From Burkholderiaceae bacterium (lineage in GTDB: Bacteria; Pseudomonadota; Gammaproteobacteria; Burkholderiales; Burkholderiaceae_C), in assembly GCA_023150375.1 (NCBI GenBank), contig JAKLLA010000005.1, positions 1 to 64,000 of the forward strand: a DNA stretch of 64,000 nt, read 5' to 3'. The position numbers were made by a program, and so were the translations under genes. The notes beneath the pieces are model-generated. The model did no database searches and was not told the DNA's origin. It saw nothing but the letters and a program-made list of their open reading frames with translations. Every line of letters starts with the position of its first letter. Position 1 is the first letter of the stretch. Of this stretch, positions 28,278 to 38,302 are shown piece by piece.

Positions 28278-29707
28278 AAACGATGTTCGACGAGATGTTC
28301 GCCGCCCCCGGAGCGGTCCGTGCGCACTATGCGGCCTATCAGCGCTGGCTGCAGGGCCAGAGCGACGAGGTGATGCGCGCCCGGCGCGACGAGTCGGAGA
28401 TGATCTTCCGCCGCGTGGGCATCACCTTCGCGGTCTACGGCGACAAGGACTCGGGCGAGGGCACCGAGCGCCTGATTCCCTTCGACCTGATCCCGCGCGT
28501 GATCCCGGCGGCCGAGTGGCGCGAGATGGAGCGTGGTCTGCGCCAGCGGGTGGAAGCGCTGAACCGCTTCATCCACGACGTCTACCACGGCCAGGAGATC
28601 ATCAAGGCGGGGGTCGTGCCGGCCGACCAGATCACCCGCAACGCCCAGTTCCGCCCCGAGATGATCGGGGTGGACGTGCCCGGCGGGGTGTACTCGCACA
28701 TCGCCGGCATCGACATCGTGCGTGCGGCCAACCCGGACGGCTCGGGCAGCTACTACGTGCTGGAGGACAACCTGCGCGTGCCCAGCGGCGTGAGCTACAT
28801 GCTCGAGAACCGCAAGATGATGATGCGGCTGTTCCCGGACCTGTTCGCCAGCCAGCGCATCGCCCCGGTGGCGCATTACCCCGATCTGCTGCTCGAGACG
28901 CTGCGCAGCGTCGCCCCCGGCGGGGTCAACGAGCCCACGGTGGTGGTGCTGACACCGGGCATGTACAACTCGGCCTACTTCGAGCACGCCTTCCTGGCCC
29001 AGCAGATGGGCGTGGAACTGGTCGAAGGCCAGGACCTGTTCGTCAAGGACGGCTTCGTGTTCATGCGCACCACCCGCGGGGCGCGCCGGGTGGATGTGAT
29101 CTACCGGCGGGTGGACGACGACTTCCTCGACCCGCTGGCATTCCGTCCGGACTCCACGCTGGGCTGCGCGGGACTGCTGTCGGCCTATCGGCAGGGCAAC
29201 GTGACGCTGTGCAACGCCATCGGCACCGGCGTGGCCGACGACAAGTCGATCTACCCCTACGTGCCGAAGATGATCGAGTTCTATCTCGGCGAGAAGCCCA
29301 TCCTGAACAACGTGCCGACCTACCTGTGCCGGCTCGAGGAGGATCTGAAGTACGTGCTCGACCACCTTGCGGACCTGGTCGTCAAGGAAGTGCACGGCGC
29401 CGGCGGCTACGGCATGCTGGTCGGCCCGGCGGCCACGAAGGACGAGATCGAGCGCTTCCGTGCCCAGCTGCTGGCCAACCCGAGCAACTACATTGCGCAG
29501 CCCACGCTCAGCCTGTCGACCTGCCCGACCTATGTGGAGGCGGGCATCGCGCCGCGCCACATCGACCTGCGGCCCTTCGTGCTGTCGGGCAAGACCGTGC
29601 AGATGGTGCCCGGCGGCCTGACCCGGGTGGCCCTGAAGGAGGGTTCGCTGGTGGTCAACTCCTCGCAGGGCGGCGGCACCAAGGACACCTGGGTGCTCGA
29701 ATCCTGA
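28274..29707 (+). CDS. Circularly permuted ATP-grasp type 2 protein (DUF404/DUF407)
   Basis: This 477-residue protein belongs to COG2308. Conserved stretches are FIHDVYHGQEI, YYVLEDNLRVPSGVSYMLEN, VLTPGMYNSAYFEHAFLA, DVIYRRVDDDFLDPLAFR, VVKEVHGAGGYGML and MVPGGLTRVAL. Such enzymes are predicted from structure and genome context to form amide (peptide-type) bonds with ATP; the substrate is not known. ATGA overlap with comEC. It is the first gene of a five-gene group with alpha-E and transglutaminase partners. Confidence 0.93.
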   Translation: MKTMFDEMFAAPGAVRAHYAAYQRWLQGQSDEVMRARRDESEMIFRRVGITFAVYGDKDSGEGTERLIPFDLIPRVIPAAEWREMERGLRQRVEALNRFIHDVYHGQEIIKAGVVPADQITRNAQFRPEMIGVDVPGGVYSHIAGIDIVRAANPDGSGSYYVLEDNLRVPSGVSYMLENRKMMMRLFPDLFASQRIAPVAHYPDLLLETLRSVAPGGVNEPTVVVLTPGMYNSAYFEHAFLAQQMGVELVEGQDLFVKDGFVFMRTTRGARRVDVIYRRVDDDFLDPLAFRPDSTLGCAGLLSAYRQGNVTLCNAIGTGVADDKSIYPYVPKMIEFYLGEKPILNNVPTYLCRLEEDLKYVLDHLADLVVKEVHGAGGYGMLVGPAATKDEIERFRAQLLANPSNYIAQPTLSLSTCPTYVEAGIAPRHIDLRPFVLSGKTVQMVPGGLTRVALKEGSLVVNSSQGGGTKDTWVLES

Positions 29708-29745
29708 CCGCATCGCGCGCCTTCCAACCCCAAAGATCTCTTCCC

Positions 29746-30702
29746 ATGCTCTCCCGAACCGCCGATCACCTCTTCTGGATGTCGCGCTACATGGAGCGCG
29801 CCGAGAACACCGCGCGCATGCTCGACGTCAACTACCAGACCTCGCTGCTGCCGCAGTCCACCGCCGTGGCCGAGCAGGGCTGGCGCGGCCTGCTGTCCAT
29901 CTCCGAGCTGACGCAGGACTTCGCCAGCCGCTACGGCGCGGTGGACGCCCGGGCGGTGATGGACTTCATGGTGCGCGACGAGCGCAATCCCTCGTCCATC
30001 CTGTGCTGCCTGCGCGCGGCGCGCGAGAACGCCCGTGCGGTGCGCGGCGCGCTGACCACCGAGGTCTGGGAGACCACCAACCAGACCTGGCTGGAGTTCA
30101 ACCGCATGCTGCGCGGCGACAGCTTCGAGCGTGACCCGGCCGCCCTGTTCGAGTGGGTCAAGTTCCGCTCGCACCTCTCGCGCGGCGTGCAGGTGGGCAC
30201 CATGCTGCTCGACGAGGCGCTGCACTTCGTGCGCATCGGCACCTTCCTCGAGCGCGCCGACAACACCGCCCGGCTGCTGGACGTGAAGTTCCATGCCGTG
30301 GAAAGCGACTTCTACGGCGCTGCCGACGCCCGCGACCAGGAGTACGACTTCTACCACTGGTCGGCGATCCTGCGCTCGGTCTCCGGCTTCGAGGTCTACC
30401 GCAAGGTCTACCGCAACGTCATCCAGCCGGAGAAGGTGGCCGAGCTGCTGATCCTGCGCCCGGACATGCCGCGCTCGCTGGCCGCCTGCATGCACGAGGT
30501 GGTCGGCAACCTCGTGCTGGTCGCCAACGACCAGTCGGCCGAGACCCTGCGCCGCGCCGGCCGGCTCAATGCCGACCTGGAGTACGGTCGCATCGACGAG
30601 ATCCTCGCCACCGGCCTGCACGCCTACCTGACCCAGTTCCTGGACCGGGTGTCCGACCTCGGGGTGGGCATCAGCCGCGACTTCCTGGTGGCGGTGCACT
30701 GA
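29746..30702 (+). CDS. Alpha-E domain protein (DUF403)
   Basis: This 318-residue all-helical protein begins MLSRTADHLFWMSRYMERAE and repeats a similar motif (GTFLERADNTARLLDVKFHA), as in COG2307 alpha-E proteins. The biochemical role is unknown; it nearly always accompanies the circularly permuted ATP-grasp, and in a later gene of this cluster the two are fused. It starts 38 bp after the ATP-grasp stop. Confidence 0.92.
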   Translation: MLSRTADHLFWMSRYMERAENTARMLDVNYQTSLLPQSTAVAEQGWRGLLSISELTQDFASRYGAVDARAVMDFMVRDERNPSSILCCLRAARENARAVRGALTTEVWETTNQTWLEFNRMLRGDSFERDPAALFEWVKFRSHLSRGVQVGTMLLDEALHFVRIGTFLERADNTARLLDVKFHAVESDFYGAADARDQEYDFYHWSAILRSVSGFEVYRKVYRNVIQPEKVAELLILRPDMPRSLAACMHEVVGNLVLVANDQSAETLRRAGRLNADLEYGRIDEILATGLHAYLTQFLDRVSDLGVGISRDFLVAVH

Positions 30703-30825
30703 GCCGCGTCGACCCTCGTCACCCTTCCAGCGTGCCGGCGTCGCGCCGGCCGACCGCATTTCACGAGGGGCGCCCGGTCCTGGACCAGGGTGCCCCGCGC
30801 CATTCCTCCTGAACAGGGCTCCGCC

Positions 30826-33800
30826 GTGTCGATCCACGTTGCGCTTCATCACGTCACCCATTACCAGTACGACCGCCGTGTCGGCCTGTCGCCGCAGGTG
30901 GTGCGCCTGCGTCCGGCGCCGCACTGCCGCACGCCGATCCTGAGCTACTCGCTGCGCGTCGAGCCCGAGGGGCACTTCATCAACTGGCAGCAGGACCCCT
31001 TCTCCAACTATCTGGCCCGGCTGGTCTTTCCGGAGCCCACCACCGAGTTCAAGGTCACCGTCGACCTGGTGGCCGAGATGGCGGTCTACAACCCCTTCGA
31101 CTTCTTCCTGGAGCCGGGCGCGCAGAACTTCCCCTTCGCCTACGAGGCGGGCCTGAAGGAGGAGCTGGCGCCCTACCTGCTGCCCGCACCGGCCACGCCA
31201 CGGCTGCAGGCCTTCCTGGACAGCATCCCGCGCGAGGAGGTCCGCACCATCGACTTCCTGGTGGCGCTGAACCAGCGGCTGCAGCGCGAGATCGCCTACA
31301 CCATCCGTCTGGAGCCGGGCGTGCAGACGCCCGAGGAGACGCTCACCAAGGCCAGCGGTTCCTGCCGCGACACCGGCTGGCTGCTGGTGGAGGCGCTGCG
31401 CCACCTGGGGCTGGCGGCGCGCTTCGTCTCCGGCTACCTGATCCAGCTGAAGGCCGATGTGAAGGCGCTCGACGGCCCCAGCGGCACCGAGGTGGACTTC
31501 ACCGACCTGCACGCCTGGTGCGAGGTCTACCTGCCGGGGGCCGGCTGGATCGGTCTGGACCCGACCTCGGGCCTGCTGGCCGGCGAGGGGCACATCCCGG
31601 TGGCCTGCACGCCGCAGCCCTCCAGCGCGGCGCCGATCACCGGGGCGGTGGACGAGTGCGAGGTGCAGTTCGGCCATGCGATGGAGATCACCCGCATCTG
31701 GGAGTCTCCGCGGGTGACCCAGCCCTACACCGAGGACCAGTGGCGCGAGGTGCTGGCGCTGGGCGCAGCGGTGGACCGCGATCTCGTGGCCGGCGACGTG
31801 CGCCTGACCATGGGCGGCGAGCCCACCTTCGTCTCGGTGGACGACCGCGACGGCGCCGAGTGGAACACCGACGCCCTCGGTCCCACCAAGCGCGTCTACG
31901 CGCAGGACCTGGTGCAGCGCCTGCGCGACCACTACGGCGCCGGCGGCTTCCTGCACTTCGGCCAGGGCAAGTGGTATCCGGGCGAGCAGCTGCCGCGCTG
32001 GGCGCTGTCGATCTTCTGGCGCGAGGACGGCCAGCCCTGCTGGCACGACCCGTCGCTGTTCGCCGACGAGCGCGAGCGCCACGGCTACACCGCCGAGGAC
32101 GCGAAGCGCTTCATCACCCGGCTGTCGAGCAAGCTCGGCCTGACCGACGAGTACCTCCAGACCGGCTACGAGGACACCTGGTACTACCTCTGGCGTGAGC
32201 GCCGCCTGCCGGTGAACGTGGATCCCTTCGACAGCCGGCTGGACGACGAGCTGGAGCGTACCCGCCTGCGCCGCGTCTTCAAGCAGGGACTCGATGCCGA
32301 GGTCGGCTACGTGCTGCCCCTGAAGCGCGAGCACGACGGGCCTGGGCTGGCGGGGGCCCGCTGGGTGACCGGCCCCTGGTTCTTCCGCGACGAGCGCATG
32401 TACCTCTTCCCGGGCGACTCGCCGATGGGCTACCGCCTGCCGCTGGACTCGCTGCCCTGGGTGGCCGAGGGCGACTATCCCTACCTGCACGAGCACGACC
32501 CCTTCGCGCCGCGCGGGGCCCTGCCCGCCGGCCATCGCCTGCGTGCCCAGTACGCCTCGCACGCCGTGGGTGGCGGCTTTGCCGAGGGGGGCACGGTGGC
32601 GGTGCAGGTCGGGCCCCAGGAAGGCGAGTACGCCTTCGGTGCGCCGGCTCGGGGTGCCGCCGCGCAGGGGGCTTCCGGCCCCGGCAGTGCCGACGGTGCC
32701 GCCGAGGCGGCAGGCGAGGGGCCCGGCGCGGCCTCCGGCCGGCCGCTGCGGGCGCTGACGGCCGCCGAGCTGGCCGTCTCGCCCCAGCGCTTCCAGTCGG
32801 CCACCTGGATCACCCGCACCGCGCTGTGCGTGGAGGTGCGCGACCCGCGCCGTGCCAACGGCCCGAAGGCCGAGAAGGTCGGTGTCGAGAGCGGCGTGAT
32901 GTACGTCTTCATGCCGCCGCTGGCGCATCTGGAGGACTACCTCGACCTGCTCGCCGCCATCGAGGCGACGGCCGCCGAGCTGGGCGTGAAGATCGTGCTG
33001 GAGGGCTATCAGCCGCCGCGCGATCCGCGCCTGAAGGTGCTCTCCGTCACCCCGGATCCGGGCGTGATCGAGGTCAACATCCATCCGGCGCGCAACTGGG
33101 ACGAGCTGGTCGAGCACACCGAGTTCCTCTACGACGCGGCCTGGCAGAGCCGCCTGTCGACCGAGAAGTTCATGCTCGACGGCCGGCACACCGGCACCGG
33201 CGGGGGCAACCACATGGTGCTGGGCGGAGCGACGCCGGCGGACTCGCCCTTCCTGCGCCGGCCGGACCTGCTGGCCTCGCTGCTGGTGTACTGGCACAAC
33301 CACCCCTCACTGTCCTACCTGTTCTCGGGCCTGTTCATCGGCCCGACCAGCCAGGCCCCGCGGGTGGACGAGGCGCGCAACGACCAGGTCTACGAACTCG
33401 AGATCGCCCTGCGCGAGATCGAGCGCAACAAGGCCGTCTACGGCCAGGAGATGCCGCCCTGGCTGGTCGACCGCACGCTGCGCAACGTGCTGATCGACGT
33501 CACCGGCAACACCCACCGCAGCGAGTTCTGCATCGACAAGCTCTACTCGCCCGACAGCTCGACCGGCCGGCTGGGCCTGCTGGAGCTGCGCGCCTTCGAG
33601 ATGCCGCCGCATGCGCGCATGTCGATCGTGCAGCAGCTGCTGCTGCGCACGCTGATCGCGCGCTTCTGGAAGGAGCCCTACCGCGCCCCGCTGGTGCGCT
33701 GGGGCACCGAGCTGCACGACCGCTTCCTGCTGCCGACCTTCGTGCAGATGGACTTCGACGACGTGATGGAGGACCTGCAGCGCGCCGGCTACGGCTTCGA

Positions 33801-34374
33801 GGCGGCCTGGTTCGCGCCGCACTTCGAGTTCCGCTTCCCGAAGGTGGGCGAGATCAGTGCCCGCGGGGTGCACCTGACGCTGCGCCACGCCCTGGAGCCC
33901 TGGCACGTGATGGGCGAGGAGGGCGCGCCGGGCGGCACGGTGCGCTACGTCGATTCCTCGCTCGAGCGCATCGAGGTCAAGGTGACCGGGCTGGTCGATC
34001 CGCGCCACGTCGTCACGGTCAATGGCGTGCCGCTGCCGCTGCAGCCCACCGGCCGGGTCGGCGAGTACGTCGCCGGGGTGCGCTACCGCGCCTGGCAGCC
34101 GGCGTCGGCGCTGCACCCGACCATCGGTGTGCACGCGCCGCTGACCTTCGACCTGGTGGACCGCTGGATGCAGCGCTCGCTGGGCGGCGGCCAGTACCAC
34201 GTGGCGCATCCGGGCGGGCGCAACTACGACACCTTCCCGATCAATGCCTACGAGGCCGAGAGCCGCCGGCTGGCGCGCTTCTTCGACCTGGGCCACACGC
34301 CCGGCCGCATCGAGCTGGACGAGGCGCGGCGCAGCCGGGAGTTCCCCTTCACGCTGGATCTGCGGCGCGTCTGA
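30826..34374 (+). CDS. Transglutaminase-like protein fused to DUF2126
   Basis: This 1182-residue protein begins with a bacterial transglutaminase N-terminal domain (HVTHYQYDRRVGLSPQVVRL), then a transglutaminase core with the Cys-His-Asp triad (GSCRDTGWLLVEALRHLGLA, DLHAWCEVYLPGAGWIGLDP). From about residue 320 it carries DUF2126 (RLTMGGEPTFVSVDDRDGAE, HFGQGKWYPGEQLPRW, GGGNHMVLGG, NTHRSEFCIDKLYSPDSSTG). A low-complexity Ala/Gly linker lies near residues 600-640. The protein is cytosolic by sequence and presumably hydrolyses or transfers peptide-type bonds. I use the GTG at 30826 (SIHVALHH); a GTG at 30790 is an alternative. Confidence 0.9.
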   Translation: MSIHVALHHVTHYQYDRRVGLSPQVVRLRPAPHCRTPILSYSLRVEPEGHFINWQQDPFSNYLARLVFPEPTTEFKVTVDLVAEMAVYNPFDFFLEPGAQNFPFAYEAGLKEELAPYLLPAPATPRLQAFLDSIPREEVRTIDFLVALNQRLQREIAYTIRLEPGVQTPEETLTKASGSCRDTGWLLVEALRHLGLAARFVSGYLIQLKADVKALDGPSGTEVDFTDLHAWCEVYLPGAGWIGLDPTSGLLAGEGHIPVACTPQPSSAAPITGAVDECEVQFGHAMEITRIWESPRVTQPYTEDQWREVLALGAAVDRDLVAGDVRLTMGGEPTFVSVDDRDGAEWNTDALGPTKRVYAQDLVQRLRDHYGAGGFLHFGQGKWYPGEQLPRWALSIFWREDGQPCWHDPSLFADERERHGYTAEDAKRFITRLSSKLGLTDEYLQTGYEDTWYYLWRERRLPVNVDPFDSRLDDELERTRLRRVFKQGLDAEVGYVLPLKREHDGPGLAGARWVTGPWFFRDERMYLFPGDSPMGYRLPLDSLPWVAEGDYPYLHEHDPFAPRGALPAGHRLRAQYASHAVGGGFAEGGTVAVQVGPQEGEYAFGAPARGAAAQGASGPGSADGAAEAAGEGPGAASGRPLRALTAAELAVSPQRFQSATWITRTALCVEVRDPRRANGPKAEKVGVESGVMYVFMPPLAHLEDYLDLLAAIEATAAELGVKIVLEGYQPPRDPRLKVLSVTPDPGVIEVNIHPARNWDELVEHTEFLYDAAWQSRLSTEKFMLDGRHTGTGGGNHMVLGGATPADSPFLRRPDLLASLLVYWHNHPSLSYLFSGLFIGPTSQAPRVDEARNDQVYELEIALREIERNKAVYGQEMPPWLVDRTLRNVLIDVTGNTHRSEFCIDKLYSPDSSTGRLGLLELRAFEMPPHARMSIVQQLLLRTLIARFWKEPYRAPLVRWGTELHDRFLLPTFVQMDFDDVMEDLQRAGYGFEAAWFAPHFEFRFPKVGEISARGVHLTLRHALEPWHVMGEEGAPGGTVRYVDSSLERIEVKVTGLVDPRHVVTVNGVPLPLQPTGRVGEYVAGVRYRAWQPASALHPTIGVHAPLTFDLVDRWMQRSLGGGQYHVAHPGGRNYDTFPINAYEAESRRLARFFDLGHTPGRIELDEARRSREFPFTLDLRRV

Positions 34375-34476
34375 GCCGCCTGGCCCACGATGCTGCCCTC
34401 GGACCCGAAGGCCGCGCAGCGGCCCCTGCGGCCGTCCCCGATGGCCGCCCCGTCGCGGGGCGGGCATGATCGGGGC

Positions 34477-37137
34477 ATGCAGAGCAGTTTGTTACCCCTG
34501 GGCGCGTCGCAGGCCGTGGATCTCGCCATGGCGGCCGCCCTGCGCGGCAGCGTCGGCCACCATGACGAGTTGCGTGGCGCACTGACCGCGGCCGGGGCGG
34601 CGTCGTCGGTGGCCGCGGGGCAGTCGGCCCTGCCCGGCACGGCGGGCGGCCAGGAGGCGCTGGCGCCGCTGTGGCAGCGCTTCTTCGAGGCCTGCGGCAC
34701 GCCCGGCTGGTACGACCTCGGCGCGCGTCTTCAGCGCGTGCAGCGGCGCGTGCGCGAGGACGGTGCGACCTACAACGTCTACGCCGACGGCGCGCAGGCC
34801 TCCCGGCAGTGGCCGCTGGAGCTGCTGCCGCTGCTGATCGGCGCGCAGGAGTGGGCCCGCATCGAGCAGGGCGTGCGCCAGCGCGCCCGTCTGCTGGATG
34901 CGGCGCTGGCCGATGTCTACGGGCCCCAGCAGCTGCTGCGCGACGGCCTGCTGCCGCCTTCGCTGATCTACGGCCATCCGCAGTACCTGCGCCCGATGCA
35001 CGGCGTGCGGCCGGTGGGCGGGCAGTGGCTGCGCGTGATCGGCCTGGATCTGGCGCGCGGACCGGACGGCCACTGGTGGGTGGTCGGGCACCGCAGCCAG
35101 GCGCCCTCGGGGCTCGGCTACCTGCTGGAGAACCGCCTGATCATCTCCCAGCAGTTTCCGGAGGCCTTCCGCGAGCTGCGCGTGCAGCGCGTGGCGGCGA
35201 CCTTCCGGACCTGGATGGAGGGCCTGCTGAGCGCGAGCCGGGCCGGCAGTCATGCCCGTGTGGCGCTGCTCACCCCCGGGCCGCACAACGAAACCTACTT
35301 CGAGCATGTCTTCCTGGCGCGCTACCTCGGCGTGACCCTGGTGGAGGGGGCCGACCTGACGGTGCGCGGCCAGCGCCTGTACCTGAAGACCCTGCACGGC
35401 CTCGAGCGGGTGCATGTGCTGCTGCGCCGGGTCGACGACGAGTGGCTCGACCCGCTCGAGCTGCGCTCGGACTCCAGCCTGGGCGTGCCCGGCCTGCTGC
35501 AGGCGATCCGGGCCGGCGAGGTGCTGGTGGCGAATGCGCCCGGTGCCGGGGTGCTCGAGAGTCCCGGTCTGCACGCCTTCTGGCCCGCCGTGGCCGAACG
35601 TCTGCTGGGCGAGTCGCTGCTGCTGCCGGCCACCACCAGCTGGTGGTGCGGGGAGGACAGCGTCTGGGCGGCGCACCGTGCCCGTCTGGCCGACTACGTG
35701 ATCGTGCCCACCTTCGGTGCCGGCAGCGTCACCCAGGGCTTCGAGCCGGTGCTGGCCGGCGAGCTGTCGCCCGAGCGGCGGCGCGAGTGGACGGCGCGCA
35801 TCGATGCCGACCCGGCCGGCCACACGCTGATGGCGCCGGTGCGGCCCTCCGAGCAGCCGATCTGGTGCGACGGGCGCATCGAGCCGCGTCCGGTGGTGCT
35901 GCGCGTGTTCGCCGTGGCCGACGGCCAGGGCGGCTGGAGCGTGCTGCCGGGCGGCCTGACCCGGGTGGCGGCGCGCCCGGAGCCCGGACGGCCGCGCGCG
36001 CGCGCCTCGGTCGATGCCTACCTGACGATGCAGCAGGGCAGCGCGAGCACCGACACCTGGGTGCTCACCGACGGCGAGGTCGACCCGACCAGCCTGCTGC
36101 CGGCCCCGCTGGCGCCGGAGGATCTGGCCGGCTGGCGACGGGTCATCACCAGCCGCTCGGCCGAGAACCTCTACTGGCTGGGGCGCTACACCGAGCGCGC
36201 CGAGAACACGGTGCGACTGGCCCGCCTGACGCTCGAGGCCCTGCCGACGGCGAGCCCCGGCGTTCTCGAGGTGCTGCACGCGCTGACGCTGCGCCATGGC
36301 CTGATCGCCGCGGGCGTGCCCTCGCCGGCCCACCCGTCGGCACAGGCGGCCCGCCTGTTCGAGCGCTCGCTGCTGGCCGCCCTGGCCGATGCCGAGGGCA
36401 GCTGGTCGCTGGCCTTCGACCTGCGGGCGTTGCGCCAGTGCGCCCAGGCCCTGCGCGAGCGGCTCTCGCCGGAGCACTGGTCGCTCATCGAGCACCTGGA
36501 GCAGCGCATCGTTCCCGCGCTGGCGGCGGTGCTGGCGCGCGAGGGCCACGAGCCGCTGTCGGATGCGCTGGAGATCCTGGCGCGCGCGGCCACCCAGCTG
36601 GCGGCCGTCACCGGGGCGCAGACCGACCGCATGACCCGTGACGACGGCTGGCGCCTGCTCAGCGTGGGGCGTCAGGTCGAGCGGCTGGAGATGCTGGCCC
36701 ACGCGCTGCAGACCGGCTTCGAGGCTCGCCTGCACGAGCTCGACGATGGCTTCGCGCTGCTGCTCGGCCTGTTCGACTCGACGATCACCTACCGCGCCCA
36801 GTTCCAGGCCCGTCGTGAGGTGCTGCCGCTGCTGCACCTGCTGGTGATGGATACCGACAACCCGCGCTCGCTGGCCTGGGTGGCCCGCACCATGCGTGAG
36901 CGGCTGCGCAAGCTGGCCCGCCACGATCCGGCCTGGGCCGAGGCGGTCAGCCGCGAGCTGCCCCGCCCGCACGAGTGGTCGCTGGCCGAGCTGGCCCAGC
37001 TCGACGCGCAGGGCCGGCCGGTCCACCTGCTGGCTGCGTTGCGGCAATGCGGCGAGGCCACCCGTGCGCTGTCCGACGAGATCAGTCGCCACCTGTTCTC
37101 CCACGTCGGTGCGCCCGAGCGGCGGGTCTGGCAATGA
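34477..37137 (+). CDS. Circularly permuted ATP-grasp fused to alpha-E domain
   Basis: This ~886-residue protein joins both partner families in one chain: the ATP-grasp part spans ~30-550 (YNVYADG, GYLLENRLIISQQF, LLTPGPHNETYFEHVFLARY, VHVLLRRVDDEWLDP, VLPGGLTRVA), and the alpha-E part ~555-886 (SRSAENLYWLGRYTERAENT, WRLLSVGRQVERLEMLAHAL). It parallels the separate genes at 28274 and 29746, so the locus carries two versions of the same pair. The start is uncertain: ATGs at 34390, 34441 and 34477 are in frame, and the earlier codons look noncoding. Confidence 0.9.
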   Translation: MQSSLLPLGASQAVDLAMAAALRGSVGHHDELRGALTAAGAASSVAAGQSALPGTAGGQEALAPLWQRFFEACGTPGWYDLGARLQRVQRRVREDGATYNVYADGAQASRQWPLELLPLLIGAQEWARIEQGVRQRARLLDAALADVYGPQQLLRDGLLPPSLIYGHPQYLRPMHGVRPVGGQWLRVIGLDLARGPDGHWWVVGHRSQAPSGLGYLLENRLIISQQFPEAFRELRVQRVAATFRTWMEGLLSASRAGSHARVALLTPGPHNETYFEHVFLARYLGVTLVEGADLTVRGQRLYLKTLHGLERVHVLLRRVDDEWLDPLELRSDSSLGVPGLLQAIRAGEVLVANAPGAGVLESPGLHAFWPAVAERLLGESLLLPATTSWWCGEDSVWAAHRARLADYVIVPTFGAGSVTQGFEPVLAGELSPERRREWTARIDADPAGHTLMAPVRPSEQPIWCDGRIEPRPVVLRVFAVADGQGGWSVLPGGLTRVAARPEPGRPRARASVDAYLTMQQGSASTDTWVLTDGEVDPTSLLPAPLAPEDLAGWRRVITSRSAENLYWLGRYTERAENTVRLARLTLEALPTASPGVLEVLHALTLRHGLIAAGVPSPAHPSAQAARLFERSLLAALADAEGSWSLAFDLRALRQCAQALRERLSPEHWSLIEHLEQRIVPALAAVLAREGHEPLSDALEILARAATQLAAVTGAQTDRMTRDDGWRLLSVGRQVERLEMLAHALQTGFEARLHELDDGFALLLGLFDSTITYRAQFQARREVLPLLHLLVMDTDNPRSLAWVARTMRERLRKLARHDPAWAEAVSRELPRPHEWSLAELAQLDAQGRPVHLLAALRQCGEATRALSDEISRHLFSHVGAPERRVWQ

Positions 37138-38249
37138 GCTCGCCCCCGACGTCCACGGGTGCGATCCCCGACGGCCGACAGGACAGCGCGCAGGCGCGCG
37201 CCGAGGTGCCGGCCGCCCTGGGCGAGACCCGCCTCAGCCCCAACGCGCCGGCGGCCTTGCCGCGTGCCGGCAATGCCCGCCAGCGCTGGCTGCGTGTGCG
37301 CCACGACACCGTCTACGACTACGATGCCCCGGTCGAGCTGGCCCATCACCTGGCGTGGCTGCGCCCGCGCGAGACTGCGCAGCAACGCATCCACGGCTGG
37401 TCGCTGGAGATTTCGCCGCGCCCCGACGCCACGGCCCGGCTGCCTGCGGATGCAGTGCCGCTGCCCGCGGCGGATGCGGCGGCACCGTCCGAGCTCGACT
37501 GGGCGGACGGCCTGCTCGGGGTGCACCAGAGCCAGGACGTCTGGGGCAACTGGCGCGCCGGCTTCTCGCACGCACGGGTGCACGACCGCCTGGAGGTGCG
37601 CTCGAGCTTCGTGGCCGAGCTGTCGGCGCCGCCGGCGCTGCAGCCGGCGATCAGTCCCCCCTGGGAAGGCGTGGCCGAGCAGCTGCGCTATCACCCCGGG
37701 CGCCCGCACGACGCGGCGGTGGAGTTTGCGCTGCCCTCGTACTTCGCGCCCCGGGATGCGGCCCTGGCCCGCTTCGCGCGTGAGATCTTCCGCCCTGGGA
37801 CTCCCCTGCTGGTCGGTGCCCTGCGGCTGATGCAGCGGGTGCATCGTGACTTCGCCTACCGGCCGGCGGCGACGTCGGTGACCACCCGGGCCACCGACGC
37901 GCTGGCGCAGCGCCACGGGGTGTGCCAGGACTTCGCCCACGTGATGATCGGCGCGCTGCGCTCGATCGGCCTGGCCGCGCGTTATGTCAGCGGTTACCTG
38001 CTGACCCATCCGCCACCGGGGCAACCGCGCCTGGTCGGCGCCGATGCCTCGCATGCCTGGATGGCGGTATGGTGTCCGCTGCACGGCTGGGTGGCGCTGG
38101 ATCCGACCAACGACGTGCCGGCGGGTCAGGACCATGTGACCCTGGCCTGGGGCCGGGATTATGCGGATGTGGCGCCGCTGCGCGGCGTGATCCGCGGTGG
38201 CGGACGGGCGCAACCGCGCGTCGGGGTGACGGTCGAGCCGGTCGGCTGA
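37134..38249 (+). CDS. Transglutaminase family protein
   Basis: This 371-residue cytosolic protein has an N-terminal domain (VRHDTVYDYDAPVELAHHLA) and a transglutaminase core with a complete triad: Cys in GVCQDFAHVMIGALRSIGLA, His in ADASHAWMAVWCP and Asp in VALDPTND. It is probably a peptidase or amidase that acts with the ATP-grasp/alpha-E fusion, whose stop it overlaps (ATGA). The first ~45 residues are low complexity. It is the last gene of the five-gene group. Confidence 0.92.
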   Translation: MSSPPTSTGAIPDGRQDSAQARAEVPAALGETRLSPNAPAALPRAGNARQRWLRVRHDTVYDYDAPVELAHHLAWLRPRETAQQRIHGWSLEISPRPDATARLPADAVPLPAADAAAPSELDWADGLLGVHQSQDVWGNWRAGFSHARVHDRLEVRSSFVAELSAPPALQPAISPPWEGVAEQLRYHPGRPHDAAVEFALPSYFAPRDAALARFAREIFRPGTPLLVGALRLMQRVHRDFAYRPAATSVTTRATDALAQRHGVCQDFAHVMIGALRSIGLAARYVSGYLLTHPPPGQPRLVGADASHAWMAVWCPLHGWVALDPTNDVPAGQDHVTLAWGRDYADVAPLRGVIRGGGRAQPRVGVTVEPVG

Positions 38250-38302
38250 CCTTTGCGGCGCCGCCCCGCCCGGCACCTCAGCACACGGTCACACCTGCAG
38301 TT

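Noticed and set aside
29530-33303. Reverse-strand frame of about 1257 codons across the ATP-grasp/transglutaminase cluster
   Set aside because: Composition is low complexity (His/Gln/Arg/Gly rich) and it shadows well conserved forward genes.
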